Positions 38,401 to 50,229 of a stretch of 64,000 nucleotides of DNA are shown piece after piece. A program made the position numbers and the translations under genes. Source of the stretch: Orbilia blumenaviensis (lineage: Eukaryota; Ascomycota; Orbiliomycetes; Orbiliales; Orbiliaceae); NCBI GenBank assembly GCA_036872755.1, contig JAVHNS010000015.1:1178001-1242000 (forward strand), in the 5' to 3' direction. Each line of letters starts with the position of its first letter. The stretch's first letter is position 1. The notes under the pieces were generated by a model that saw only the letters and a list, made by a program, of their open reading frames with translations, was not told the origin of the DNA and searched no databases.

Positions 38401-39079
38401 GGTGGTGAACTGGGCCATGGTCACCGATCGTATAATTAGCTTTTAGCTAGAGTGTGAGTCAAACTCAGGATTAGTCCTCAGGTTGAGGGCTCATTTTTAT
38501 TTTATGTTCATCGCGTTCATCGCGTTCATCGCACAAGGCTGATAAGGTTGAAATCGGAGGGGCGACAACATGGCGGCCGAGGATGAATATCATGTCTGCA
38601 GTGTACAGAACGTGCATGCGAGCAAGCCTATCATTTGTGACCACGGATCTGAACTGAGTATGTACTGAAGTATGTATTTAATTAGCCAGTGACTACTGTC
38701 CCACAAAAGTGTGTCCTTTCATTACCGTCGTGATATGAAATATATGAATATATGAAGTTATTCGCATGATGTTGTTTCAATAAAATTTTAAGACGAATTA
38801 CAACATTAATGCTGGGTTAATTCCTTACCGATCCCACCCCTATTCTTAGCACAAAAGTATATGGTTACTTAATCATCACATCTCAGGGTTGTTGGTGGGT
38901 TGACGTTGTTGGATGTTGTGTGTTGCGATCCCAACCTTCAGCGCGTCTGGAGATTTGATTCGATCTGCATCACTACATCTGGGTCTCCGTGCGTCTAACG
39001 TGAATATTGAGCCCTATATATCTTGATATCCAGAGTACCAAGTCTGTCATAAACCTTTTGCGTTGGTATCACCCGCAGT
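38401..39079. other. Intergenic, upstream of the F-box-like gene
   Basis: Contains a short tandem repeat (three copies of TTCATCGCG-like units, 38508-38532) and AT-rich sequence. No gene seen; likely the promoter of the plus-strand gene that starts at 39080. Confidence 0.45.
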
Positions 39080-41074
39080 ATGGCCTCCCAAGTCTGGAGA
39101 GACCCTATCGAGGCCACAACGCCAGATGTTTTGCCGCACGCGTCCTTCCTGGGGCTGCCACCAGAAACAATAGCCGCGATCTTATTATATGTAGGTATCC
39201 TGCCACGCCATTAACAAATTGAATGCGCTAGCTCAACTAGACAATTGCAGCTCGGTACCAACACTCTTAGAGCGGTATCTTTGACGTGTACTAGCCTTCG
39301 TGACCCTGCAGCCCGTCTTCTGCATCGAAAGCTTGTTCTACGGTGGAACAGGAATCTCGGGTTTCACTTGGCGCGCCTTGAGGCTATCTTGACTTCCTCT
39401 GAGTACGCTTTGAGTAACATTAGGAGGATCGATATCATTCAGGTTGCTGATAATGCCCACTCAAATTCAAACACCGCTCGACAGCCACCCCCGGGGTTGA
39501 AGCCAGCTGAAGACCTGTTGTTAAGGCTACTCATTAGGAAGTTAAGACCGGATCAACTTAGATTTGTTAGGTGAATACCTTGTTTTCCCAAATTCATTGT
39601 TTGAGCGAGTGAAAGTAGCTAGTTTTCGTATACTGACCACTCTCGTTAATCTAGCCTTTCATCTGTGGAAGGGATCTGCGCTGACACTGCAGCTTTACTG
39701 TTGAGCACCCAACGCAATCTGACCCACTTGGACCTCTCGACCCGAAATGAGATTATCGACATTATGCCCTTCGCATTCTCAATAAATAATCTTCAATCAT
39801 TCGGCTTCCATCTCGGCGAAAGCGAGGTCGCCGTGTCTAAGGCATTCGCATTCATGTACCATGTTCTCAAGCGAAACTGTGATACACTGAAAAGCTTATA
39901 TCTTTCATTTAGCGAGAAGAGCGAACTTTACAAAGAGTTAGAAAGGGATTCAGTTACGAATATGAACACTCAAAATCAAGAAGACAGTGCCACTGCGCAG
40001 ATATTGAGGTTGTTCGTCGGAGGCCCCAGCAGCGAAGGGGAGATGATTCACTTTCGGTCACTTCGTCAGCTCCGCTTACAGCGTCTCCCGAGTTTTGGCG
40101 CTTTGTTTAATATGGGAGGGCCTACTCTTACAGAAAGATTGAATCTCGAGAACATAGTTCTGATCCGGATCGACCACTGCAATGCGGCAGACGAATTAAT
40201 ACGGAACATCTCGGGAAGCGTGCCTAATATCCGCATCCTTCAGCTGGTTCGCTCATGTGACTGGGCGACGATAGAAACTGTTCTCGTTGATCTACCTCCT
40301 TTGGAAGTGTTGCACGTCAAGTTCACAGACGGTAAGGAACTGGGGTCCGCAATAAACCCACGCATCTTTGATCGGCACAGGGAACGCATTCGTAGCATGT
40401 GGCTAGAGTGCCTGTCATCTGGTACTGAAGTACGGGCTCACACCATTTCTTGTCTCCTCAAACTATTCAAAGCTGGTTCTCAATATCTGCCCTGGCCAAA
40501 ATTGCAGCAGTTGGCTATACAGGCGGATGACTATGGATTTATGGTGGGTATATCCCTGTCTCATTCCCCGAAATTTTATTGATAAACGGATGCTTTAGTG
40601 TCCCTATTTCTCAACTTTGCGATATCTTCGTATTCTTCCGGGGCGAAGCCGCCAAGTTCGCACCATTACATCCGAAAAAGAAGCCGCTCTGAGGAACTGC
40701 GATATGTATCTCCAGTCATGCGGCAGGGTACATAGGCAGCCCCCGACACTTCAAGTCATTTCAGCTACAGTATCAGACGCACCCGCATTCGCGAACGCCA
40801 ACCACCAACCATGTTACTTTGTAGTGGAATTTGTTAAGACAATGCTCGGGGGTCAAGCGCCAGTCGTATCAAGAGCGAAACCTCATGATATTAGACAACT
40901 TTTCCCAACATTGAATTTAATCGAATTCGAGAGGGGGGAAAGGGTTTGGGGCGATGTGTAAGTACGCCTCTGATCTCCTTAGAGAAAGAAAGAAAACGAC
41001 AAAAGTGTATAAATAAGTGATACTATAGACTGACCAAAATTATCTCCCGCAGAGATGGTGAAATTCTGGCCTAA
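39080..41074 (+). CDS. F-box-like / leucine-rich protein
   Basis: Exons 39080-39190, 39251-39570, 39655-40543, 40599-40957 and 41053-41074 give 566 residues. The start ATG is in a different frame from the longest open frame over the first exon, but splicing at 39191/39250 gives LGLPPETIAAILLYLGTNTL then SLTCTSLRDPAARLLHRKL, a recognisable F-box-like pattern (LPxE...IL.YL...SL.C..L). The rest has irregular leucine-rich segments (HLDLSTR, LRQLRLQRLP, PNIRILQLV, PLEVLHVKF), as in many fungal F-box proteins that choose substrates for SCF ubiquitin ligases. The last exon encodes only a few residues; splicing there (GTAAGT donor, CGCAG acceptor) gives GDVDGEILA and a stop. Without that last splice the protein ends two residues after VWGD. 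F-box identity is moderate and the LRR part is inferred from spacing alone. Confidence 0.65.
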
Positions 41075-41485
41075 GTTGTCGCGCTCGTTACTGCGGAGGC
41101 CCTGTAGGAGCATATAATCCACGCCACTGGGCAAGAAGGCACCAATATCTGGAATGAGATGTTAATGCTACTCCTGGGATGAAAAGCTAGGTTTGCTCGA
41201 GGGGTTAGACGTGGAGGCTTATCGTGTATCTACCAGACTGGACGCACGCAATCTTGGATGTAGGCCTGACATGATAACAGAAACTTTAGCTTTTAGACGC
41301 AGTTGCTAGTTTCTAGGCACAACAGTGACAAACGTTGTCAATGCTCCTTATGCAGAACGTAACTCGCACCGAGAAGCGCAAGTACTCAAATCGTTGCTAA
41401 GAAAGTAATCTGAAAAGTAGATATCAATTGTTTAGGTATTGCGAGTGCTATGAGAAAGCCGATAATAGGACAAAACGGATAGCGG
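41075..41485. other. Intergenic between convergent genes
   Basis: About 410 bp between the F-box-like gene (plus) and the helical orphan (minus). No gene or repeat seen. Confidence 0.5.
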
Positions 41486-43578
41486 CTAATTATAAAGCTG
41501 CTCAATAAGTTTTGATAGTCCATCTTGTATGTGGCCGGTACCATGGCTTCGTTCATTCCCATTTATTCCTGTCGAAATATAGGCCTCTTGCAGAGTCCGT
41601 AAGTAATCTCGGCCTAACTCGAAAACCCCTTTCAGACCCCTAATTTTAGTTGAAGCTTCGTGCTGCCCCCCCGCATTGAAATCCTGTGTGATTTTGTCCT
41701 TCTGGCGCGTTGCTATGTCAGTAACCAATTCTAACATCTGCTCAAGACGGCCAACGCTGTGGGTTAACCGAACAAACTGATGGATAATCAGGGCCGCGAC
41801 CTCGCGGCGAGTTGCCTCCGTTTCCCTAGTTCCTCTTTGTTCGAGCAAAAGCGCCACCGTTCGCAAACCAACTTCTAGAAGCCCTGAGAACCAGTCCCAG
41901 TCGAAAACGTCCATGATCAAATCTTTTCTATCGTCGGGGATTTCACTCAAAATATTTCGGATAACATCTAACATGCAGTTTAAGGCCTGTTCCTTGTTTT
42001 CTCCAATTGCTCTTTGTACGAAAAGCAGGCCAGCGATTGCTAGTGTTCTGGCCTCCATCATGGACCATACCGTTAGACCAAGGTCCATCTTTGTGGCAAT
42101 CGCAACGATGCCGGCGGTTAGATGTGATGCGTAGTCGGTACGCATGGCATCCTCGACGGCAGTGATCGATGTTTTTATAGCAATGTCAGTAAGTGCCTGG
42201 TCTTCGGTTTCTACCATACACAGGACGAATTCCGCGCCAGCGCGAAAGAAGTTTCTAGCCTGTTTCATGTGATTCAATTTGATAAGCCTGATAAATTCCC
42301 TGCCCATCCCTTCGATCAACCTTCTGACTGCACGTGTACTCCTACGCGCTTTCATAAACTTCCTCAAAATTCCAACCCAATACCTGACCCTACTCTTAGC
42401 ATGCTCATCGTTGTCAAGTACGAAGTCGACTTCGACCATAGTTATCGCTCTGCGTGCTACTTCTAAAATTAAATTCTCTGGTACGAATGGGGCTCCTACA
42501 GTCATTGGGAAAAGGCGGACTAAAAGAGCATCGATTCCTGTGAATGTATCCTCGCCGTAAAGAGGGCGGCCGCTGTAAATATTCAGAGCGGCGAACGTTC
42601 CTAAGTCTGGTATTGAGTCTTTACATATTTATACAATTAGCCTTCCCCGTCGCTGATAAAGGGGATATACTAGTCAGAGCTCTAACATGTTCCACTTAAC
42701 CGTCTAAAATCCTTCTCATGATAACTTCTTCGGTTAGATATTTCCAGAGTGGCGCCAACCACGTCTTCTATGTCACTGAGACGCTGAAACGAATTATTTG
42801 GGGATTCTATTGAGTGACCCTCTGGCGATGTTCTCGGCTCATCTCTACTACTAGTTGGCTATTTGCTTCCTTCAGCGGGTGCGTTGGGCACGTACGGTTT
42901 GCTTTCCCTCTCTGTTATGCTTCCGGGATTTTCTCGCGTAGTGTTTTTTTCAAGTGCTCGAATAATCGTCCCAAGTCGTTTCTTTTGACCTTGGGCGTCT
43001 ACTTCGGAATCACTAATCGTATATAAGCGCGAGCTTGTGATGGTACATGTGCAGGGGGGTTAGCTTTCCCGCACGCACCATTGTATAACTGCCAAAATCA
43101 AAGTCAAAGCCGTTCTAAGTCTTTCCAAATTTCGTATTGAAGCGTTAATCCTTCTTTTCCTCCCGAAGGAATACTTTGCTTCCAAGTCCTGCAACTTCGA
43201 CCTCCTCTCCTTTTCAAAGGTCTCTTCTAGCAATGATTTTTCGAAATTTGCAAATACACCACGACATTCATTTAAAGTGGTTGCTACATAATTTAACGGA
43301 ATCAACCCCAGGCCGACAGTTTTCGGCCGCTCCAAGGCAGACCTCCAACGAATGATTTTCTGAACCTCGCCGAATGTCCAATTGATCGCGCCAATTTTTG
43401 AGACTAGGGTCCGAACGAAGCGGGTAGATAAGTCAAGCTTTGAGGCTGAATTGGTGAGGCTCAACATTGCGGTATTTGAAGTAACGATAAGTTCGCCCAT
43501 AACCTTTTCGAATGGTAAATGCTGGATATCCTCGCTTGAGGCAGCTTCAGCTGAATTTCGCGGGGCCAAACTCATCAT
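41486..43578 (-). CDS. All-helical protein of unknown function (tentative 4-exon model)
   Basis: Model on the minus strand: 43578-43079, 43012-42896, 42850-42696, 42606-41486; 630 residues. The two large frames (43578-43060 and 42505-41486) are clearly coding; the middle is inferred. Within it, two stretches read in one frame with a TAG between them. A 45-bp intron (42895-42851, GTACGT...CTAG) removes that stop in phase. The N-terminal 160 residues are helical and end in a basic segment (KRRINASIRNLERLRTALTLIL). This somewhat resembles the N-terminal helical domains that precede NTPase domains in fungal STAND proteins, but no P-loop follows. The C-terminal 370 residues are also helical with no known motif. 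A further upstream exon near 43616-43870 is possible. I do not recognise the family. Confidence 0.55.
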
Positions 43579-45654
43579 ACTCGTTTGAAAAGTTCGGAGG
43601 CAATGTAATGCAAATCTATGATGAAAGTTCTAGGACGGGGCTGGAGAGGGCTAGTGTATTGTTTTCCCAGAAACCGACTAGGCCTGTGAAAGAAGACACT
43701 GATATTGCCACAACCTCGAGATATTTTCTAGGGTTGCTTTCCTGTTTGGCGCCAGGGTTTGGGGTTACGTTGAGCGAGTTCTGCTGCAGTAATTGAAGGG
43801 GCCAATTATAAGTCAAGAGGACGTGGCAATCAGTTTTGCACAGGAGTGACTGGTCTGGGAATATATGCATATGCTAGCACACGTGCATATCCATGAATCC
43901 TTCCATTCTACGAATGCATGGAGTATAAAATAGCATTAATCCTTGGTTCTGGGCCTTGAAACTATAGCTTTGTCCCACTGAAGATAACACGCGAGACCTA
44001 TGCCTAATTATTGAGGACCCTTACTTCCTGTACAATTGATTACGTCCTCTGATGCTCGACTTAAATAATCTTTTGCAAAAATTCAATCCAGCCCCTTACG
44101 GACAGGACCATTGTATACTCCAAAAGTTTTAACATCTCGTTGGAAGATGCAGAATAACTTTTATAAACCGGGAGCTAACTGGTCTCGTTGAAGCTAACCA
44201 CGATGGGGCTGACCTTGTCAGAAGCTGGGAATTTCCCGCAATACCACAACGCTTAATCATCAATATTACGGTTTGCAGGGTCGCTACCAGAGAGAGGATG
44301 ACCGGGCGTGGGCTCCAATTACCAAATATATGAGGGAATTACCTGCATACATATATCTCTAAAGGAGAATGTATTTCGGTAGAAACTAATCATCTTTATA
44401 CATCCCACGGGCCTGATTGGCTTATACGGTATTGGTCAACCGAATTATGGCATGCGAGGATTGGTACCATGATGTCTCTAACCCCTCTTTCGGGACGCAG
44501 GGCAGCGGAAATTGCCATTGCATGCTCCTTGGATTCCTACGCACCTGTCTTTCGAATTCGGGAAACATGCATTACATAATTTATTCCTCGATCATACATA
44601 TACTTAGGCTTACACAATACAAAAAATTGTAGATGGCATCTCCGCGGGTACCTGAGATATGAAAGCGCAAGCATATGCACCGCTAATTCATAGTAGACAT
44701 AACTGGAGTTCTAGGCGGGATCGTCTCGCAAAAACTTTTCTGAAGGAGGCGGCATTCTTTTCAATCACCTAGCTGGGGTATTCTCGAGCTTAGTTCAGGA
44801 GAATGGCCTACATGCATACAAGAAGCGCTCTATAGCGATGTAGTATATCTTTTTGAACCTTTAGCACTTGATAAGTAGTAATCCATGGACTAGATCATGT
44901 GACAAGGCTCTAGGACAAGTACAAATGCTCCATAAGTACTTAAGTGCTAACACAACCTACCGTCAAGGAGCCAAAATATCGCGCTCAAATACGCTGCTGA
45001 CACGTGGAAATTCAATTTTGCTGCTCTCAGTTGATACAGTGTCCTGACCCATGTACAGCTTTAGTAGCGGCACATGCAGCTTTAAATGTGCTACCGCGTG
45101 GCCATATGAAGGTAACTAAAGGGAATATATCCTCGTTCCGCTCTGGATGTGCAGTGACAACTCATAAATCAACCAAGCGCACACCTAAGATACAACTAGA
45201 GAGCTAGACATATTAAATATTACAACCGCTGTTGGCTCTGCTGGACTCGTGGTAAGAGCCGTATGTATACTGCTGCAGAAGGTGTCTTCCTCTGGATAGA
45301 CAAATGCATGTCGGATGCAACATGTTAACAGACCCACAGGTCGCCCAACACGGCATATTCCGTGAATTACTATACTACTTTCTTGGCTAACCAGGCCATG
45401 GGAAATAGTCTCTTTCTTCGATTCACAATATTTCGTGGTTCTTCTATGTATGGAGCCTATAGGGCATTGGAGGATTTAACCCGTGCTTAGGGCTATTAGA
45501 TGATGCCACAATTCGGATATATAGGTTCCGTAAGGTGTCCCTCTATTGACCACTCCCTTTACTGATAATAGAAATCATATTCCTGCTGGGATTTACAACT
45601 CAGTTCGCACTCGCCTGTCGAAGCCTAGACTTGTTGCCTCATTTTCTTGTCAGT
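43579..45654. other. Gene-poor 2-kb stretch
   Basis: A minus-strand frame at 43616-43870 could belong to the 5' part of the neighbouring gene. Other frames (44417-44632, 45004-45207) have no recognisable content. No tRNA, repeat or transposon seen. The end should hold the promoter of the receptor gene at 45655. Confidence 0.4.
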
Positions 45655-48600
45655 ATGCCATCTAACGATTTCGATAGTAGAGTCTTCGATATCGCAATCC
45701 TCTGCGCCCTACCTGTTGAAGCAAAAGCAGTTGCTGCTCTGATCGAAGATAAACATTTCTCGAATTCAAATGGGTACACTATAGGAAGGATACACAGCTA
45801 CAAGGTAGTTCTAGCTCATATGGGGGGGATGGGAAAGGTTGAAGCGGCTGAAACTGCAGCAAAACTGCAAAGTGATTTTATTGGCATCAAAGTGGCACTA
45901 CTTGTTGGTATATGTGGAGGGGTACCTGTCAAAAAAGATGGAATGCTTCGGCTTGGACGGGAAATGGTGCTGGGAGATGTTGTTATTAGTGCTGAGATTG
46001 TAAGATATGATTTTGGTAAGCGTTATCCAAATGCCTTTGAATTGAAATGTAGAATTGAGGGGTCAAACGAGGAGGATCTGCAGTCAAATATAAATGTTCT
46101 GCAGTCAGACGAGAAAGGCCTGCAGTCAGACGAGGATGGTCTGCAGTCAAAAGATACGTTGAAGTCACTACTGTCGGAACTGGAAGTCCTAGAAAACATT
46201 GAGAAGTTTGAGGGAAAAATGCATGAGATCCTCAAAGATTTACAGGAAAAACTCCATAGCTCGTTCCGCTATCCGAAGGGTGGGGGCGATATTCTATTCA
46301 AGTCGAGCTATGGACATAAACACGACCCCGGACTTTGTCCAAAATGTAATCCCTCTGATCTGATGTTCATAGTCCCCAAGCCTCGGCTGGATCCTATTTG
46401 TGAGGAATCACTGCTAGCATGCCAGGTGCTGGGGTGTGGAGGCGACACAGAGATAATACCGCGCAACAGGCTAAAGACTGGTATACCTCAACCAATAGTA
46501 CATGTTGGTAGAGTCGGATCGGGTGATACTGTAATAAAGTCTGGTAAAGATAGGGATGAGATCGCCAACCCGTGGGGAATCATAGCTTTCGAGATGGAGG
46601 CAGCTGGTATTTGGAATATACTGCCTTGTTCGCGAGTCATAATCAAAGGGGTCTGTGATTACGCGGACAGCCATAAGAGTAAAGATTTCCAAGGATATGC
46701 AGCGGCAACTGCAGCGGCAGCTATGAGTGCCTTCTTAGCGGAATGGGCCCTTATTGATGGCCCTGGTCTCGCTCCGCTGATCGACCACCACCCCGTTTGG
46801 TCGGTCCCATATTCACGAAATACTAATTTTATTGGTCGTGAGCTGTTGATTCAAAAGATCGAGAAGGTTATTATTGGGAATAGTAGAGGTCTCTCTACAA
46901 TCGCCATGTTTGGCATCAGGGGAATTGGTAAAACTGAGATTGCGATCGAGCTGGCATACCAAATCTCACGTAACCATCCGCCATACTCCGTCTTGTGGTT
47001 TGCATCAAATGATGCAAGGGATTTCAGGGAGAAAAAAAAGGGCGTGAGTCATCCAAACAAATCTGCTAAAAAGGTAGTGGATCCGGACTCTCTCGCGAAT
47101 ACTTTTCAACATTTTCCACGTTTATGTCTAATGATTCTGGACGACGTCGATGGAGACGACTACTCTGCTCTTGTTAACTATGCGCCTACTGAGGGCGGTA
47201 CCGTCCTCTTAATCACGCGGAGCGAGCAAGCAGCCGCTGAATTTTCCCCCCAACATGTTTTTGGAGTTTATGCAATGGAGAACACCGATGCCGAAAAGAT
47301 GCTTTGTCAGTTGTTAACTAGCACGCGGTGCACGGAGGACCTCGAATGTGTGTACAATGCAAGAACATTGTCGGAACGGCTGGCCTACCATCCCTTAGCT
47401 ATTGCGCAGGCCGCAGGTTATTTGAATAGGCATCCCGAATACAGCATAAATGGTTACCTTGCCTTGCTTGACGGAATTGAACTGAGCCCTTCGACTGATC
47501 AGACGCAAGCCGACCCCGTCAAGTTAACTTTGTCGCTATCTTTTGACGATATATATGGCACAAAGCAGAATGACGGCATCCATCTCGCCGACTTATTGTC
47601 ATTGATATCATATCTTAATCCCAAAAACATTCCTTGCGAAATACTTCATCTTACCGGTTCACAGAATCATGAAATTTCCATCTCAGTGTTACTTTCTCTA
47701 TCCTTTATTAGGCGAAGGACGGATGATAGTTTCGATGTTCATTACCTTGTCCACAACTACGCGCGGAAGAGACTCGAACAAGATACTGAGCGGGCAAACA
47801 AGGCTGCCGCTGGACTTTCTCTATTCCTTTCAGACCCGGCACACGATAACGACGATTCATGGAGTAAATACCTGCCACATCTCGAGCACGTCATGATCAC
47901 GCGCAATTACTATGGCTTCCAGAGCCGGAAATTCGTTGGAAAATATGGCTTGAAGTTGATGCGTAATGGTGACTACATCAATGCAGCTAATGTGCTGGAA
48001 AAAGCGGCGGATATGGAAAAGGCCGCACTGGGGCCCCGACATATAAATACTCTGTGTGCTATAAGTAATCTGGGAATGGCATATGAAGGGCAAAACAATC
48101 TAAACAAAGCCGAAAATAAGTTCAAGGCTGTTTTGATAGTGGCTGAGAGGATATGGGGGGTGGAAGGCTCTTTCACGATGAGGGTTTCAGCTGATCTAGT
48201 GGCGGTCTATATTAAGATGAGGAAATGGACCATGGCAGAAGAATTATTGATGCGAATGACGAAGGCAAAAGAAACCAAACTAGGTCCCAACCACCTTGAA
48301 ACGTTGACCAGCATGGCATATCTCGCATGTATCCATCAACAACAAGGGCGATTGAGGGACGCTGCAGGGCTTCTTGAACATGTGATGAAGCAAAGAGAGA
48401 TTATCCTCGGGCGGAACCACCCGGACACGCTATGTAGTATGAAACAATTGGCAATATGCCGGAAAGAGATGGGGGAGAATCACAAAGCTATTGTATTGTT
48501 GGGGGACTCTCTCAAAATGCAAGAGCAGGCTCTAGCTCCGCATCAGTCGTTATCATCGAAAGCGGTTACCCTTTGGAAACGTTGGATGACTGGAAAATGA
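45655..48600 (+). CDS. NOD-like receptor: PNP domain, NB-ARC, TPR
   Basis: Single-exon gene of 981 residues starting at the ATG at 45655 (the frame is open slightly upstream but without ATG). Domain order: a purine-nucleoside-phosphorylase/nucleosidase-like domain (about 10-375) with FDIAILCALPVEAKAV, LVGICGGVP, LGDVVIS, FEMEAAGIW and VIKGVCDYADSHK; an NB-ARC-type NTPase (about 395-690) with P-loop FGIRGIGKTE near 419-428 and Walker B LMILDDVD near 492-499; then about four 42-residue kinesin-light-chain-type TPRs (LGPRHINTL, LGPNHLETL, LGRNHPDTL). This is a well-known fungal NLR design in which the PNP-like domain is the presumed effector. The segment at about 140-175 carries four LQS-containing heptads. 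The nucleotide-binding site looks complete, so the protein is probably functional. Ligand unknown. Confidence 0.92.
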   Translation: MPSNDFDSRVFDIAILCALPVEAKAVAALIEDKHFSNSNGYTIGRIHSYKVVLAHMGGMGKVEAAETAAKLQSDFIGIKVALLVGICGGVPVKKDGMLRLGREMVLGDVVISAEIVRYDFGKRYPNAFELKCRIEGSNEEDLQSNINVLQSDEKGLQSDEDGLQSKDTLKSLLSELEVLENIEKFEGKMHEILKDLQEKLHSSFRYPKGGGDILFKSSYGHKHDPGLCPKCNPSDLMFIVPKPRLDPICEESLLACQVLGCGGDTEIIPRNRLKTGIPQPIVHVGRVGSGDTVIKSGKDRDEIANPWGIIAFEMEAAGIWNILPCSRVIIKGVCDYADSHKSKDFQGYAAATAAAAMSAFLAEWALIDGPGLAPLIDHHPVWSVPYSRNTNFIGRELLIQKIEKVIIGNSRGLSTIAMFGIRGIGKTEIAIELAYQISRNHPPYSVLWFASNDARDFREKKKGVSHPNKSAKKVVDPDSLANTFQHFPRLCLMILDDVDGDDYSALVNYAPTEGGTVLLITRSEQAAAEFSPQHVFGVYAMENTDAEKMLCQLLTSTRCTEDLECVYNARTLSERLAYHPLAIAQAAGYLNRHPEYSINGYLALLDGIELSPSTDQTQADPVKLTLSLSFDDIYGTKQNDGIHLADLLSLISYLNPKNIPCEILHLTGSQNHEISISVLLSLSFIRRRTDDSFDVHYLVHNYARKRLEQDTERANKAAAGLSLFLSDPAHDNDDSWSKYLPHLEHVMITRNYYGFQSRKFVGKYGLKLMRNGDYINAANVLEKAADMEKAALGPRHINTLCAISNLGMAYEGQNNLNKAENKFKAVLIVAERIWGVEGSFTMRVSADLVAVYIKMRKWTMAEELLMRMTKAKETKLGPNHLETLTSMAYLACIHQQQGRLRDAAGLLEHVMKQREIILGRNHPDTLCSMKQLAICRKEMGENHKAIVLLGDSLKMQEQALAPHQSLSSKAVTLWKRWMTGK
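46078..46158 (+). repeat. 21-bp minisatellite, about 3.9 copies, in the PNP domain
   Basis: Units at 46078-46098, 46099-46119, 46120-46140 and 46141-46158 all start ctgcagtca and encode heptads beginning LQS (for example LQSDEKG, LQSDEDG). Unit length is a multiple of three, so gain or loss keeps frame. Confidence 0.9.
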
Positions 48601-49505
48601 AACACGAATGAACCGCCCATCATTGATATTATCGGGGGAGCTATAAAGATTGAAAAACCTTGGTACTAGCTGCAGCTAGTTGAATATGGGTTGAAGATCT
48701 AGGTACGAGCTTGGAACGGTCGATGGAGCTGAAGACTTTAATTGCAATTCGGCATTAGTAATATTCTCTTAGACTAGCGTGACGACTAGTCCCTGCGGCT
48801 CTCTTGTGTTTTTGTGATAGCCGTTGGAGAGGTCGCTAGGCATTATCCTTAATCTTGTTTAATATTTAGCGGTTTTATAAAATTCTTTGTCTCTTAGTTA
48901 TAGCGTGTAGGTGCACGATTAATCAAACGCACTTATCTCTGCCCCCGGCGCCCGGTGTCTCAGTGCCATTTGTTTAAGGTACTTGAGGTGATGGAGGAAG
49001 CAAAAAGTATTACATTCCAGTAAGCAATTTGGTGATCCTAACTGGCCTCGTTGTTTCCGGGGTTGAAGTAAGAATGAATACATTGCATAGGACGTTAAGT
49101 GAGAGCTAGCCTCTTGGAAAGAGTTAGTTTTCAAGGCAAGTATCTAAGTGCTAGAAGTTCAGTCTCGACACGAAATCTATAAATAGCCCAATCAACTTTT
49201 GATATTGATGTGTTGTCTAACTACCAAATTCACAGCAACACCTTAGCGCCATCCCTCTAGCCATAATCGCTGACGCCGTACTAGTTAGTTAATCTATAAA
49301 TCTATCACTAAAATCACGGAATTATCCGTTGGCCCTTTTTGGGGTGGGCTCGAACTTATATAACTTAAGCTTCGGCCACTGAAAATTATGTCCAAGAAAA
49401 TGCTTCACAGTCTTATCCACTATATTCACACGCGGGGAACCTTTTAGAGCCTGGACCAAATAAAACAAGCTACATGGTTTTTACAAAATAAGAGTAGGCT
49501 GAAAC
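48601..49505. other. Intergenic between convergent genes
   Basis: About 900 bp, AT-rich. One minus frame at 48919-49134 has no motif. No RNA gene or repeat recognised. Confidence 0.45.
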
Positions 49506-50229
49506 TCACTTTGGATTGTGCTTACAAGGATGTTCTTTTGTCACCACAAATAAGCGTTCTTGAACTGGTCTATCCCGCTGTTCGGATATAAATCTCTGAA
49601 GCGGTTCCAATTCCGCCTGCAACATCAATCCATGCATATCCTTTTGTATGCTCCGGATAGATTTACAATGATGGCAAATTGGTTCTTTAGTCGGCTGGCA
49701 ATCACAGTTTGGAGTTTTAGATTTGGCGTGAAAATATTGGTCAGTCCAAGTTCCGATACTTGTCAAAAGCTGGTCTCTGCGGTATCGCGTGCCGTTTTGA
49801 GGAAACGAGGGCACTAAAATATCACATTGTGGAAAATCTTTCGTGGTTGCCTCCTTCTCTAGTCGCTTCGACGCAAGAGCCGTTTTCGCTGCAAAATGTT
49901 TTGCGCTCGATGCAGAACACCCCTTCTGAATCGGGGAGGCCTTTTTACATCTGTGAGCTCCGGCTCGAAGTGCAGGGTTTTTTTTGGGCATAATCGTATC
50001 GCGATCAAGCTGTAATGGAAAAGCGGGTGGGTCAATGTTATTTGCCAGTCGTCTAATGTATGTTGTTGTTGGTTTTGGTTCGATCGAGTTGTAGGAGCCA
50101 TTCGTTCATGGTTAGAAATTCTCCTGGGTGCCAATTTTTAGTGGAGTATATTTGTGGCGCTAGGAATTTTGCATCGATATATATACTGGTAGCATAGCCA
50201 ACAAGTGCCAAGACGGGATTGTTGTGCAT
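49506..50229 (-). pseudogene. Small gene with an apparent frameshift
   Basis: An ATG at 50229 opens a 58-codon minus frame (to TAG at 50053-50055) that looks well coded: it contains KNWHPGEFLTMNEWLLQLDR. Right after a CAA/AAC-rich stretch the sense shifts to another frame that reads YIRRLANNIDPPAFPLQLDR, then MPKKNPALRAGAHRCKK, and continues to a TGA at 49506. The joining region (about 50050-50085) has no GT for a splice donor, so an intron does not explain the shift; one extra base (or two missing) would. The C-terminal half has a cysteine-rich CDC-x7-CHHC-like cluster (CDCQPTKEPICHHC) and ends HPCKHNPK. I recognise no family. It could be a true broken gene or an assembly slip in the repeat. 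The second frame alone has an ATG at 49991 and could be made as 161 residues. Confidence 0.45.
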
